Assembly: GCF_901472535.1 (NCBI RefSeq)
Contig: NZ_LR590470.1
Span: forward strand, 4,526,001-4,590,000
Length of the DNA: 64,000 nucleotides
From: Sphingobacterium daejeonense
GTDB taxonomy: Bacteria; Bacteroidota; Bacteroidia; Sphingobacteriales; Sphingobacteriaceae
Direction of reading: 5' to 3'
Positions 40,796 to 48,816 of this stretch are shown piece by piece. The stretch's first letter is position 1; every line of letters begins with the position of its first letter. Under the pieces are notes generated by a model. The model did not search any database, was not told the DNA's origin, and was given only the letters and a program-made list of their open reading frames with translations. Made by a program: the position numbers and the translations under genes.

Positions 40796-42484
40796 ATGGA
40801 AAATTCTATAATTAACTTTGGGAATGCATTGGGTTGGAGTATTATCCATTCCATCTGGCAAGCATCTATTTGGTATATATTATATAGTCTATATATCTTA
40901 ATGCAACCATCGCTGTCTGCAAAAAATAAACATAATGCAGCATTTGGAACACAGATATCAATTTTCATCAGTTTTATCTTCACGTTCATTTACTTCTATC
41001 GATCACCTGAGCAGGTATTGGATTTAAGAACCATTAATCCAGAGGAACTAAAAAACTTTATGATAATAGGAACTCAAGAAGGTTTTAAGTTGGAGAATCT
41101 ATTGCCTTATGTCGTTGTTGGATATGTATTTGGGTTTTTGGTTCAGGTCATATTACTGTTCAATAGTTTAATCAAGTTAAGAACATTAAAATACAAAGGT
41201 CTTGATTCTATCCCTGAGAACTGGAAGGCCATCTATTCGACAGCGAAAACTAAATTAAAGGTTACAAAATCTGTAGGTTTATATCTTTCGAACAAGATTT
41301 CAGTTCCAATTACCTTGGGTCATATCAAGCCATTCATACTATTTCCATTAGCTTATGCCAATATGATGGAGCCGGCACAGATAGAAGCAATCCTTCTGCA
41401 TGAGCTAGCTCATGTAAAGCGGCATGATTATCTTTTCAATCTGTTGAAAGTAGGAATTGAAACTATCCTGTTCTTTAATCCTTTCGTGTGGGCATTATCA
41501 AAAGTTATGGAAAGAGAGCGAGAACATGCTTGCGATGACATGGTTGTAGCCCATATTTCAACTCCAATTTCATATGCACAGGCCTTGGTTGAACTGGAGG
41601 AATTAAGAATGAGTTTACATCCTGTCCTGACCATGGCAGCTACAGGAAATAGAAAACATTTATTTAAAAGAATAAAACGCATTACCAAAATGGAAACAAA
41701 TTATAAAAACGTAAGACCCCAATTGATGGCAGTTATTTTAAGCGGAATTGCTCTATTGCTATTAGCGATTATTATTCCGATCAATAAAACCACAGCTCAG
41801 GAAAAAGAGATTAAAACCTCTGAAATTAACAATAATTCAGAAGTTATTATAGAGCAAGTCGGGGAAGAAATTATTTTAATAGAGCCTGCGGTTAAAGTAC
41901 CACCTGCACCTAAAGAACCAGTCAAGATCGCTTATAAAGGAAGTGTTGTCAAGGACACTTCAGAATTGCCGTTAGAGGTCAGAAATACGCTGCGCTCGAT
42001 CGAATCGAATTCAAAAAAGATCCAAGAATACTACAATTCACCGGAATGGAAAGCTCAAGTGGCCAAGATTAGCGAGAATTCTTTGAAGATGAAGGAGAAA
42101 TTCGATTCTCCAAAGTGGAAAAAGATGATTAAGGATATGGAGGAGAATGGGAAAAAGATGTCAGCATATTTTGAGAGTTCGGCATGGAAACAACAGGTTG
42201 CCAATATTGAAAAGGAGGCAGGGCAAGTAGAAAAGTATTTCAATTCTCCAGAGTGGAAACAGCAAGTAAAGAAGATGGAGGAGAGCGGGAAAGAAGTAGC
42301 ATCTTATTTTGAGAGTGCTGATTGGAAAGATCAGATGGCAAAAATAGAGAAGGAGACGGCCAAGGTTCAGGATCATTTCAATTCAGCAGAATGGAAAGAA
42401 CAGCTCAAGAAGATTGAATCGGACAGCAAGAAAGTTCAGGAATATTTTGAGAGTCCTGAATGGAAGGAGAAAGTCCAAAAATAA
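40796..42484 (+). CDS. BlaR1-like M56 membrane metalloprotease with a novel repeat sensor domain
   Basis: 562 residues. Membrane helices at about 15-37, 52-68, 98-125 and 308-330. The gluzincin site is HELAH at residues 202-206, with a third ligand glutamate in EREREHACDD (about 243-252), the M56 pattern. In BlaR1 the C-terminal part is a penicillin-binding domain outside the membrane; here that is absent. Instead, after about 70 residues with a TTAQ-like cleavage or loop region, residues 402-562 are seven perfect 23-residue repeats of the form I-E-(x)8-Y-F-x-S-P-E-W-K-x-Q-(x)3-K. The signal sensed is unknown. It forms an operon with the BlaI-like gene. Confidence 0.9.
   Translation: MENSIINFGNALGWSIIHSIWQASIWYILYSLYILMQPSLSAKNKHNAAFGTQISIFISFIFTFIYFYRSPEQVLDLRTINPEELKNFMIIGTQEGFKLENLLPYVVVGYVFGFLVQVILLFNSLIKLRTLKYKGLDSIPENWKAIYSTAKTKLKVTKSVGLYLSNKISVPITLGHIKPFILFPLAYANMMEPAQIEAILLHELAHVKRHDYLFNLLKVGIETILFFNPFVWALSKVMEREREHACDDMVVAHISTPISYAQALVELEELRMSLHPVLTMAATGNRKHLFKRIKRITKMETNYKNVRPQLMAVILSGIALLLLAIIIPINKTTAQEKEIKTSEINNNSEVIIEQVGEEIILIEPAVKVPPAPKEPVKIAYKGSVVKDTSELPLEVRNTLRSIESNSKKIQEYYNSPEWKAQVAKISENSLKMKEKFDSPKWKKMIKDMEENGKKMSAYFESSAWKQQVANIEKEAGQVEKYFNSPEWKQQVKKMEESGKEVASYFESADWKDQMAKIEKETAKVQDHFNSAEWKEQLKKIESDSKKVQEYFESPEWKEKVQK
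41999..42481 (+). repeat. Seven tandem 69-bp (23-residue) coding repeats
   Basis: Exactly seven units of 69 bases up to the stop codon. Each unit encodes I/M-[E/S] ... Y/F-F-[N/E/D]-S-[P/A/S]-[E/D/K/A]-W-K; the F/Y-F, S and WK positions are invariant or nearly so. Nucleotide identity between units is moderate, so they diverged under selection. Confidence 0.9.
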
Positions 42485-42510
42485 TATCATTGTTTCGTTG
42501 TTTAGTTTAA

Positions 42511-42538
42511 GGAGGCCTCATAGAGGCCTTTCTTTTTG
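42511..42538 (+). terminator. Intrinsic terminator
   Basis: AGGCCTC (42513-42519), ATA loop, GAGGCCT (42523-42529), then TTCTTTTT. Confidence 0.92.
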
Positions 42539-42583
42539 GTTAATGATTTATGTATTATTGCATAGAAAATAAAGCATAAAGGG

Positions 42584-43202
42584 ATGGATCTGATCTACGG
42601 CATTGATTTATTAGGAACTATGGTATTTGCTATTTCGGGTGCTATGGCAGCTAACCGTTACGGCATTGATATTTTTGGCGCCACTTTTATGGGTTTTGTG
42701 ACGGCAATTGGTGGCGGTTCACTTAGGGATGTATTTTTTGAACATTCGACCTGTTTGGGTTGAGGATGGCAATTATTTGATTGCTATTTTTGTTGGGGTA
42801 TTTATTTCGATCCTTTTCAACAAGCATTTGGACAGTTTTGCCCGCACTTTATTTTTATTTGATGCTTTGGGGATTGGCTTTTTCACTGTTGTAGGCGTTG
42901 AGAAATCGCTAGCTTATGAGAGCAGTGCTATAGCCGCTGTTATGTTGGGGATGTTTTCAGCATGTATGGGTGGAGTAATACGTGACGTATTAATGAACGT
43001 TACACCTTTGATCTTGAGGAAAGAAATCTATGCTTCGGCCTGTTTAGCTGGTGCGATAACTTATGTTCTTTTGACCCTCACCCCTATTCATGGAAATTTA
43101 AATGCTTTTATCAGTGCTGCTGTAGTTTTTGGGATACGGTTTTTATCTGTTAAGTATAATTTATCATTGCCTACGGTGCAGGTGATAGAGAAGTCTGAAT
43201 GA
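42584..43202 (+). CDS. TRIC-type / UPF0126 (DUF2 UPF0126) membrane channel (frame broken once)
   Basis: About 205 residues with seven membrane helices made of two duplicated UPF0126 units. Each half has the signature AISGAMAANRYGIDIFGATFMG and AIGGGSLRDVF, repeated as VVGVEKSLAYESSAIAAVMLGMF and ACMGGVIRDVLM. Bacterial members form trimeric cation channels, and E. coli YicG transports glycine, so the substrate is uncertain. A T6 run at 42734-42739 carries one base too many; with T5 the join is SLRDVFLNIRPVWVEDG. The start is the ATG at 42584 (MDLIYGIDLLG). Confidence 0.9.
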
Positions 43203-43208
43203 AGGGAA

Positions 43209-43236
43209 TAGACATTAGACATAAGACATAAGACAC
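43209..43236. repeat. Tandem heptamer array
   Basis: Four units in tandem: TAGACAT, TAGACAT, AAGACAT, AAGACAC. It lies right past the TRIC-like gene and leads into three REP-like hairpins. Confidence 0.7.
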
Positions 43237-43248
43237 TTTCACAGTTTA

Positions 43249-43272
43249 GTGATTGGTGGGTATACCAACCAC
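43249..43272 (+). repeat. REP-like hairpin, copy D
   Basis: Arms GTGATTGGTG and TACCAACCAC with a GGTA loop, one mismatch, one G-T pair; followed by GGCAATTTG. Confidence 0.7.
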
Positions 43273-43281
43273 GGCAATTTG

Positions 43282-43305
43282 ATGATCGGTGGGGACACTA
43301 ACCGC
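43282..43305 (+). repeat. REP-like hairpin, copy E (decayed)
   Basis: Left ATGATCGGTG, GGGA loop, right CACTAACCGC; several mismatches in the outer stem but the same core and the same TGCGAATTTG tail. Confidence 0.55.
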
Positions 43306-43315
43306 TGCGAATTTG

Positions 43316-43339
43316 GTGGTCGGTGGTGACACCGACCAC
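43316..43339 (+). repeat. REP-like hairpin, copy F
   Basis: Perfect arms GTGGTCGGTG and CACCGACCAC with a GTGA loop, followed by TGCGGCAAATT. It lies 14 bases past the def stop. Confidence 0.8.
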
Positions 43340-43353
43340 TGCGGCAAATTAAA

Positions 43354-43942
43354 TTATCTTTTCTTTTTCAGTTGGGGAAATGACATTTTATAAGAAACTC
43401 TAACCAATCCTTTAGAGATATTGTCAAGTTTACTTTTCAACATTGCTTTTTTCAGGGGGCCGAGTTTATCGATGAATAGCTTTCCTTCGATGTGGTCATA
43501 TTCGTGCTGAACTACTCTTGCAGCCAATCCTGTCAACGATTCTTCCTGTTCTTCAAAGTTCTCGTCCAAGTAGTTTATGACTACATCTTTTTTCCTGGAC
43601 ACTTCTTCATTGATATGAGGTATACTTAGGCATCCTTCGGAAAAGGCCCATTTTTCACCATTTTCTTCGACTAGAATAGGGTTTATGAATACGCGTTTAA
43701 AATCTTTTGCTGTAGGATCACCCGGTCCATCCTCATCATCTTCACCGAATGGTGATGCATCTATGACAAACAATCTAATAGGCAAACCGATTTTGCGGAG
43801 CTGCTAGCCCCACTCCATTTGCTGCATACATTGTTTCAAACATATTGTCAATAAGCTGTTTCAATTCTGGATAATCCTCATCAATCTCTTCGGTTCTTTG
43901 ACGCAAAACCGGATCTCCATATGCTACTATAGGTAATTTCAT
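43354..43942 (-). CDS. def: Peptide deformylase (frame broken once)
   Basis: About 196 residues; removes the formyl group from new proteins and is essential. All three metal motifs are present: [17 protein letters not shown] (Cys ligand) and [10 protein letters not shown] (two His ligands and the catalytic Glu). A T4 run at 43791-43794 (A4 on the coding strand) carries one base too many; with A3 it reads [16 protein letters not shown]. The start is the ATG at 43942 ([15 protein letters not shown]). The segment [19 protein letters not shown] is a longer, acidic loop than in E. coli Def but is usual in Bacteroidota. Confidence 0.95.
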
Positions 43943-44008
43943 TTGTTTCTCTTTACGGTACAAAGGTATTAATAATTTAGGAGAGGTTCCATATTGAATG
44001 AATTGACT

Positions 44009-44016
44009 TATTTTTG
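44009..44016 (+). promoter_or_regulatory. -7 element immediately before a conserved-unknown gene
   Basis: TATTTTTG matches TAnnTTTG and ends four bases before the ATG at 44021. No clear -33 element. Confidence 0.5.
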
Positions 44017-44020
44017 CGTT

Positions 44021-44791
44021 ATGGTATCCCAGGAAATAGGTAATCTCTATGATTATATCAAAGAGGAATTAGATCATGATTGTAATTTACAAGTAGAATC
44101 GGATTATACGAAACTCACCTGTCCTAATTTGTCCTTTGATATATTCATCATTGAAAAAATTGGAGCCAATATTGGTGACGATGTAAAAAGAAAGGTTATC
44201 CTAACTGCGCAGCAATTGTCAAGTCAAACTCTAAAGATTAAGAATAGGATAAAAGGCGCTTTCTGGACATGCACGTAGGGTTTATGCGCGGGAGACGGTT
44301 TTGGCAAGGATTGATAAGAGGACGGCGATGACATTTCAAGAGGACCATCATTTGCAGATTGCTCTGCCGGGAAAATACCGTTATGGTTTATATGAGGATG
44401 GAGAATTGGTTTCCATTGCCATTTTCAGCGGTGGGCGGAGGATGAAGGATCAAGGTGAAGATTACAGATCATTTGAGCTCTTGCGATTTTGCCATAAATC
44501 TGACCATCTTGTGGTTGGTGGACTTTCTAAGTTAATCCGTGGTTTTATCAAAGATTTCCGCCGAATGATATAATGACTTATGTAGACCTTGATTGGTCTC
44601 AGGAATCATCTTTGAAGAAAATCGGATTTACGGAAAAAGGATATAGGGAAGCGGAAACATTTTGGATAAGTGAGTGTCGGCAATTTTCTATATCCAGTGA
44701 GAAGGATTTATTGGAAGTTTCTGAAAACCACCCCAATGGTTATCTTTATCAGAATAGTGGAAGCATAAAACTAGTATTTAGTGTATGCTAA
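44021..44791 (+). CDS. Conserved protein of unknown function, acetyltransferase-like (frame broken twice)
   Basis: Three frames add up to one protein of about 256 residues. The joined text has [26 protein letters not shown], then [64 protein letters not shown] and [13 protein letters not shown]. The order of a '[12 protein letters not shown]' strand, a 'GGLSKLI' helix and a 'KIGF' end resembles the GNAT-like fold seen in Bacteroidota proteins of unknown role and in some phage homing-type proteins. Breaks: one extra T in 44260-44262 (join [14 protein letters not shown]) and one missing C at 44561-44562 (join [14 protein letters not shown]). The start at 44021 ([10 protein letters not shown]) follows a -7 box. 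Function not assigned. Confidence 0.7.
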
Positions 44792-44795
44792 TCTA

Positions 44796-44829
44796 TTAAT
44801 GATTCTTAGGAATCATTAAAGTTTTATTA
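44796..44829 (+). terminator. Intrinsic terminator
   Basis: Perfect 10-bp arms TTAATGATTC and GAATCATTAA with a TTAG loop and T-rich tail. Confidence 0.8.
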
Positions 44830-44863
44830 TATTTATTGCTTAATCAATCGAAATTTATTCCTT

Positions 44864-46036
44864 ATGAAACGAAAACTTCGCATGGGCATGGTCGGTGGTG
44901 GAAACGATGCCTTTATAGGAGCTGTACACCGCATTGCTGCCTTTATGGACGGCAAAATTGAGTTAGTATGTGGTACTTTCAGTGTTAATAGAGAGATTTC
45001 TTTACAATCGGGCGAAGATTTATTTGTTCCTGAAGAGAGAGTATATGTAAGTTATCAGGAGATGATCGAGCAAGAGGCGAAGCTTCCTGATGGGGAGCGT
45101 ATGGATTTTGTAACGATCGTAACTCCAAATTTTTTACACTTTGAGCCTGCAAAATTGGCATTAGAGAGCGGGTTTGACGTTGTTGTTGAGAAGCCAATGA
45201 CTGTTTCCTTGGAGGAGGCTTTAGAATTACAAAAGATTGTTGAGCGTACTGGTCGTACTTTATGTTTGACTCATACCTATTCGGGCTATCCTATGGTAAA
45301 GCAAGCTAAAGCCATGATTAAGGAAGGTCATTTCGGAAAGATCCGCAAGATTTTGGTAGAGTATCCACAGGGTTGGTTGAGTCGATTGACAGAGCGTGAG
45401 GGCAATGCAGGTGCTGCCTGGCGTACAGACCCTAAGCGTTCAGGAAAATCCTTAGCTATGGGCGATATCGGTACTCACGTAGCTCATTTGGCGGAATATG
45501 TTACTGGTCTTAGGATTACGGAGGTTTGTGCTGACTTAACATCATTTGTTGAAGGCCGCCAATTGGACGATGATGGATCAGTATTGTTAAGATTTACTGA
45601 AGGTGCCAAGGGAGTTCTTACAGCTTCTCAGATCTGCGCTGGAGAAGAAAATGCTGTTAGGTTCCGTATTTATGGTGAGAAAGGTGGCGTTGAATGGGCG
45701 AATGAGGATCCAAACAATCTTATTGTTAAGATGCTGGATCAGCCTAGACAATACTATCGCACAGGAAACGCTTATGCTGCTCCATTTACCTTGAGTACAT
45801 TTGCGACACACAATACGAGAATTCCTGCTGGTCACCCAGAGGGCTTACTAGAGTCATTTGCGAATATCTACCGTAATTTTGCGGCCACTGTTGCTGCCAA
45901 GAAAGATGGTAAAACGCCTACACCTGAGCAGTTGGATTTTCCAAATGTAAATGATGGTGTTCGTGGTATGGCATTTATTGACACGGTAGTTGCCAGCAAT
46001 GAAAGCAATGAAAAATGGACCAAGTTCGTGATTTAA
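44864..46036 (+). CDS. Gfo/Idh/MocA-family NAD(P)-dependent oxidoreductase
   Basis: 390 residues: Rossmann N-domain with MGMVGGGNDAFIGAVHR and the family's FVTIVTPNFLHFEPAKLALESG and VVVEKPMTV (the EKP motif), then an alpha/beta C-domain with MGDIGTHVAHLAEYVTG whose GDxGxH matches the catalytic part of this family. These enzymes oxidise or reduce sugar or inositol-type hydroxyls. The substrate is unclear. Codon use is biased to highly expressed patterns (CGT, GGT, GCT), unlike its neighbours. The miaA start lies 22 bases inside its 3' end, in another frame. Confidence 0.93.
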   Translation: MKRKLRMGMVGGGNDAFIGAVHRIAAFMDGKIELVCGTFSVNREISLQSGEDLFVPEERVYVSYQEMIEQEAKLPDGERMDFVTIVTPNFLHFEPAKLALESGFDVVVEKPMTVSLEEALELQKIVERTGRTLCLTHTYSGYPMVKQAKAMIKEGHFGKIRKILVEYPQGWLSRLTEREGNAGAAWRTDPKRSGKSLAMGDIGTHVAHLAEYVTGLRITEVCADLTSFVEGRQLDDDGSVLLRFTEGAKGVLTASQICAGEENAVRFRIYGEKGGVEWANEDPNNLIVKMLDQPRQYYRTGNAYAAPFTLSTFATHNTRIPAGHPEGLLESFANIYRNFAATVAAKKDGKTPTPEQLDFPNVNDGVRGMAFIDTVVASNESNEKWTKFVI

Positions 46037-46947
46037 CAAAATTTCCAGAACTGATTCAGTTTATACATCAGGCGAAAGAGAACCTTTCGCCTGATTTTCT
46101 TTTAATCTTGCTTGGTCCTACAGCCTCTGGAAAGACCAAATTAGCCGTAAAACTAGCAGAGGTTTTTGACGGAGAGATAATCTCCGCCGATTCCAGGCAA
46201 GTATATAGAAAGCTAGATATAGGAACAGGGAAAGATTTAAAAGAATATAATCAAATCCCCTACCACCTTATTGATATCATGAATCCGGATGAGAAATATG
46301 ATGTTGATGAGTTTAAAAATGATTTTTTGGTTGCCTACCAAGATATATTGAGTAGGAATAAGTTGCCTATATTATGCGGAGGATCTGGCTCCTATATTCA
46401 AAGTCTTTTAGAGTCAAGGCCTTACAGTTCCGTACCTAAAAATAGGGAATTGCAGAAAGAGCTTTCAGTTTTTGACAAAGAGGAACTGATTGAAAAAATA
46501 AAATTATATTCCATTCCGGCAGATTTTAAAATTGATTGGAACAATCAAAAGAGATTGGTGAGGTCTTTGGAGATTCTTGAATATTTATCAAGTCATGAAC
46601 TTCCCATTTCAAACGGTCCATTAGTTAAGAACTGTTTAATCCTGGGCTTAAATCCTTCATTGGAGGTAAGGAGAGAAAGAATTGATGTACGATTGAATTC
46701 AAGGATGGAGGAAGGCTTGTTGGAAGAAGTTGAAGGTTTAATAAATTCTGGAATTGACCATGAGCAGCTTCAATGGTTTGGATTAGAATATAAGTACGTC
46801 TCGCGATATTTGCTGGGGGATTTTGATTTTTCTCAGTTTAAGGAGAAGTTGCGGACTGAAATCCATCGTTTTGCGAAACGGCAGATGACCTATTTTCGCA
46901 AGATGGAGCGGGATGGCATTCGGATTTTCTGGATTGACAGTCAATAA
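46015..46947 (+). CDS. miaA: tRNA dimethylallyltransferase MiaA
   Basis: 310 residues. P-loop LGPTASGKTKLAVKLA, DSRQVYRKLDIGTGK (substrate site) and the isopentenyl-binding segment YHLIDIMNPDEKYDVDEFKNDFL, with GGSGSYIQSLLE and the C-terminal Q-W-F-G-L-E-Y motif and KRQMTYFRK. It adds a dimethylallyl group to A37 of tRNAs reading U-first codons. The ATG at 46015 overlaps the end of the preceding gene by 22 bases, implying coupling; a later Met would cut into the N-terminal region. Confidence 0.95.
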   Translation: MDQVRDLTKFPELIQFIHQAKENLSPDFLLILLGPTASGKTKLAVKLAEVFDGEIISADSRQVYRKLDIGTGKDLKEYNQIPYHLIDIMNPDEKYDVDEFKNDFLVAYQDILSRNKLPILCGGSGSYIQSLLESRPYSSVPKNRELQKELSVFDKEELIEKIKLYSIPADFKIDWNNQKRLVRSLEILEYLSSHELPISNGPLVKNCLILGLNPSLEVRRERIDVRLNSRMEEGLLEEVEGLINSGIDHEQLQWFGLEYKYVSRYLLGDFDFSQFKEKLRTEIHRFAKRQMTYFRKMERDGIRIFWIDSQ

Positions 46948-46983
46948 AAAAAGCAGGCTATATATTATATAACCTGCTTTTTT
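46946..46983. terminator. Bidirectional intrinsic terminator
   Basis: AAAAAAGCAGG and CCTGCTTTTTT arms with a TA-rich inner region; T/A tracts on both sides. It serves convergent miaA and rng. Confidence 0.9.
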
Positions 46984-46986
46984 ATA

Positions 46987-48540
46987 TTACAATTTGATTT
47001 CTTCGTCTTTGGAGTTGAAGAAGTGAAATTCGGTGAGGTGATAAGCGCTCACTTCTTTCACTTTTATCCATTTCCAGTATTTCAGGAACCATTTCATTCT
47101 TCTGGAGATGAGTCCAGATTTGATGTAAGCGGCGATATATGGGTGGACACATAGTGTTACCCCTACTTCGTTTTGTTCTTGCAGAATAAAGCTCAAATTG
47201 TTTTCAATATCGTCTAAAAGGACGATACTCGATCTAATTTCGCCTGTTCCGTCACAAGCAGGGCACTTTTCATTAGTGACGATGCTCATTTCGGGTCTGA
47301 CTCTTTGTCTAGTTATTTGGACGAGTCCAAATTTACTAGGAGGGAGAATGGTATGTCTAGCTCTATCGCTGAGCATGCATTCCTTCAAGAATCCATATAA
47401 TTCTTTTCTGTTTGGTGCTTTGTGCATATCGATAAAATCGATTACTACAATTCCACCCATATCCCTTAGCCTAAGCTGTCGGGCAATTTCTTTTGCAGCT
47501 TCCTTATTTACGAGGAGTGCGTTATCTTCTTGATTTTCTTTGTTTGCAATTCTGTTACCGCTATTGACGTCGATGACGTGTAGTGCTTCTGTGTGTTCTA
47601 CTACGAGGTATGCACCACCTTGGAGGTTAACAGTCTTGCCGAATGACGCCTTAATTTGCTTTTCTACGCCGAAATGGTCAAAAATAGGTTCTTTTCCTTT
47701 ATAGAATTTCACTATTTTTTCCAGGTCTGGCGATATCTCTTGAATATATGATTTTACTTCCTCGAAGATTTCATTGTCATTTACATATATATGAGTGAAT
47801 TCATCTGTTAGGATATCACGCAGGATGGTGGATGCACGATCCATTTCACCGAGCACTTTCTGAGGGGGTTCAGCAGTTTTAAGGCGTTTGGTAAACAATT
47901 CCCATTTAGATATTAGGTCTAGTAGGTCTTTTTGGAGTTCATCAACTCCTTTCCCTTCCGATACCGTTCTAATAATTACTCCGAAATTTGTGGGTTTAAT
48001 GCTTTCCACAATTTTCTTGAGTCTATTTCTTTCGGCACTGCCTTTTATCTTTTTGGAAATGGAAACCGAACTTGAAAATGGCACCAGTACTACAAATCGT
48101 CCCGCTATGGATAAGTCTGAGCTTAACCTTGGTCCTTTTGTAGAGATAGGTTCTTTGGCTATCTGCACTGGTAATAACATATTTCGGCTTAAAACATCAG
48201 ATATTTTTCCAGCCTTGTCAATGTCCTTTTCAAGCTTCAAACTATTGAGCAGTTTCTCTTGATAACTGCCGTTCTTTACTACCCTTGTTAATTTGATTAA
48301 GGATTGTACTTGAGGTCCTAGGTCGAGGTAATGCAGGAATGCATCTTTTTCGTATCCAACGTCTACGAATGCGGCATTCAGTCCGGGCATGATTTTCTTT
48401 ACTCTCCCTAAGTAAATATCGCCTACGGCATAATGGTTGCCTGCTTGCTCCCTGTTTAGTTCTACTAGTTGTTTGTCCTGTAGTAAAGCAATAGTGACCC
48501 CTTTGTCGGGGACTGAATCGATAATTAATTCCTTTACCAA
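46987..48540 (-). CDS. rng: Ribonuclease G/E family
   Basis: 517 residues: S1 RNA-binding domain near the N-terminus (GDIYLGRVKKIMPGLNAAFVDVGYEKDAFLHYLDL), the RNase H-like core, the catalytic pair region HVIDVNSGNR and GGIVVIDFIDMHK, the 'TRQRVRPEM' segment and the zinc-link CPACDGTGEI. It cuts RNA (rRNA and mRNA) at single-stranded AU-rich sites. The C-terminal scaffold of E. coli RNase E is absent, as in RNase G. A hairpin (48561-48581) sits 20 bases before the start. It lies downstream of the HU-TPR-peptide cluster on the same strand. Confidence 0.94.
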   Translation of the reverse strand: MVKELIIDSVPDKGVTIALLQDKQLVELNREQAGNHYAVGDIYLGRVKKIMPGLNAAFVDVGYEKDAFLHYLDLGPQVQSLIKLTRVVKNGSYQEKLLNSLKLEKDIDKAGKISDVLSRNMLLPVQIAKEPISTKGPRLSSDLSIAGRFVVLVPFSSSVSISKKIKGSAERNRLKKIVESIKPTNFGVIIRTVSEGKGVDELQKDLLDLISKWELFTKRLKTAEPPQKVLGEMDRASTILRDILTDEFTHIYVNDNEIFEEVKSYIQEISPDLEKIVKFYKGKEPIFDHFGVEKQIKASFGKTVNLQGGAYLVVEHTEALHVIDVNSGNRIANKENQEDNALLVNKEAAKEIARQLRLRDMGGIVVIDFIDMHKAPNRKELYGFLKECMLSDRARHTILPPSKFGLVQITRQRVRPEMSIVTNEKCPACDGTGEIRSSIVLLDDIENNLSFILQEQNEVGVTLCVHPYIAAYIKSGLISRRMKWFLKYWKWIKVKEVSAYHLTEFHFFNSKDEEIKL

Positions 48541-48560
48541 CAGCTACTAAATTAAGGACT

Positions 48561-48581
48561 GTTGTGGACTCGCTCCACAAC
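48561..48581 (-). other. Hairpin in the rng leader
   Basis: GTTGTGGA and TCCACAAC with a 5-base loop, 20 bases before the rng start and not followed by T. Could be a structure in the 5' untranslated region. Confidence 0.5.
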
Positions 48582-48615
48582 GTGTAATGTCCGGTTAAAC
48601 ATAAAACCGTTTAAT

Positions 48616-48655
48616 GAAAAAAACAATCTATGATGATTACTCGATCATAGATTGT
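48616..48655 (-). terminator. Intrinsic terminator after the 29-residue gene
   Basis: Perfect 12-bp arms ACAATCTATGAT and ATCATAGATTGT with a 9-base loop and, on the minus strand, a run of seven T. Confidence 0.88.
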
Positions 48656-48686
48656 ATGACTTGAATAATAAAGCTAGGCTTTATAT

Positions 48687-48776
48687 TTATTTTTTCTTGT
48701 GTCTATTTTTTCTTAAACGTTTTTTACGTTTGTGAGTAGCCATTTTGTGTCTTTTTCTTTTTTTTCCGCTTGGCAT
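48687..48776 (-). CDS. Very small basic peptide of AURKAIP1/COX24 (mS38-like) type
   Basis: 29 residues, MPSGKKRKRHKMATHKRKKR and then LRKNRHKKK, beginning at the ATG at 48776 and ending at TAA 48687. The KMATHKRKKRLRKNRHK core matches the COX24/AURKAIP1 motif of mitochondrial ribosomal protein mS38, which occurs as a tiny free-standing protein in Bacteroidota. More than half the residues are Lys/Arg/His, as in small rRNA-binding proteins. It lies 40 bases after the TPR gene and before a strong terminator, so it belongs to the HU-TPR unit. Easy to miss because of length. Confidence 0.8.
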   Translation of the reverse strand: MPSGKKRKRHKMATHKRKKRLRKNRHKKK

Positions 48777-48816
48777 AGCTTTAATGTTTTTAAATGATTT
48801 TAAAAAAATGTGTTAA

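Noticed and set aside
40225-42583. A beta-lactamase operon controlled by BlaI/BlaR1
   Set aside because: No beta-lactamase or penicillin-binding gene follows; the operon ends in a terminator after the protease gene.
43203-43353. CRISPR array between TRIC-like gene and def
   Set aside because: Repeats are imperfect hairpins and heptamers without regular spacers, and no cas gene is present.
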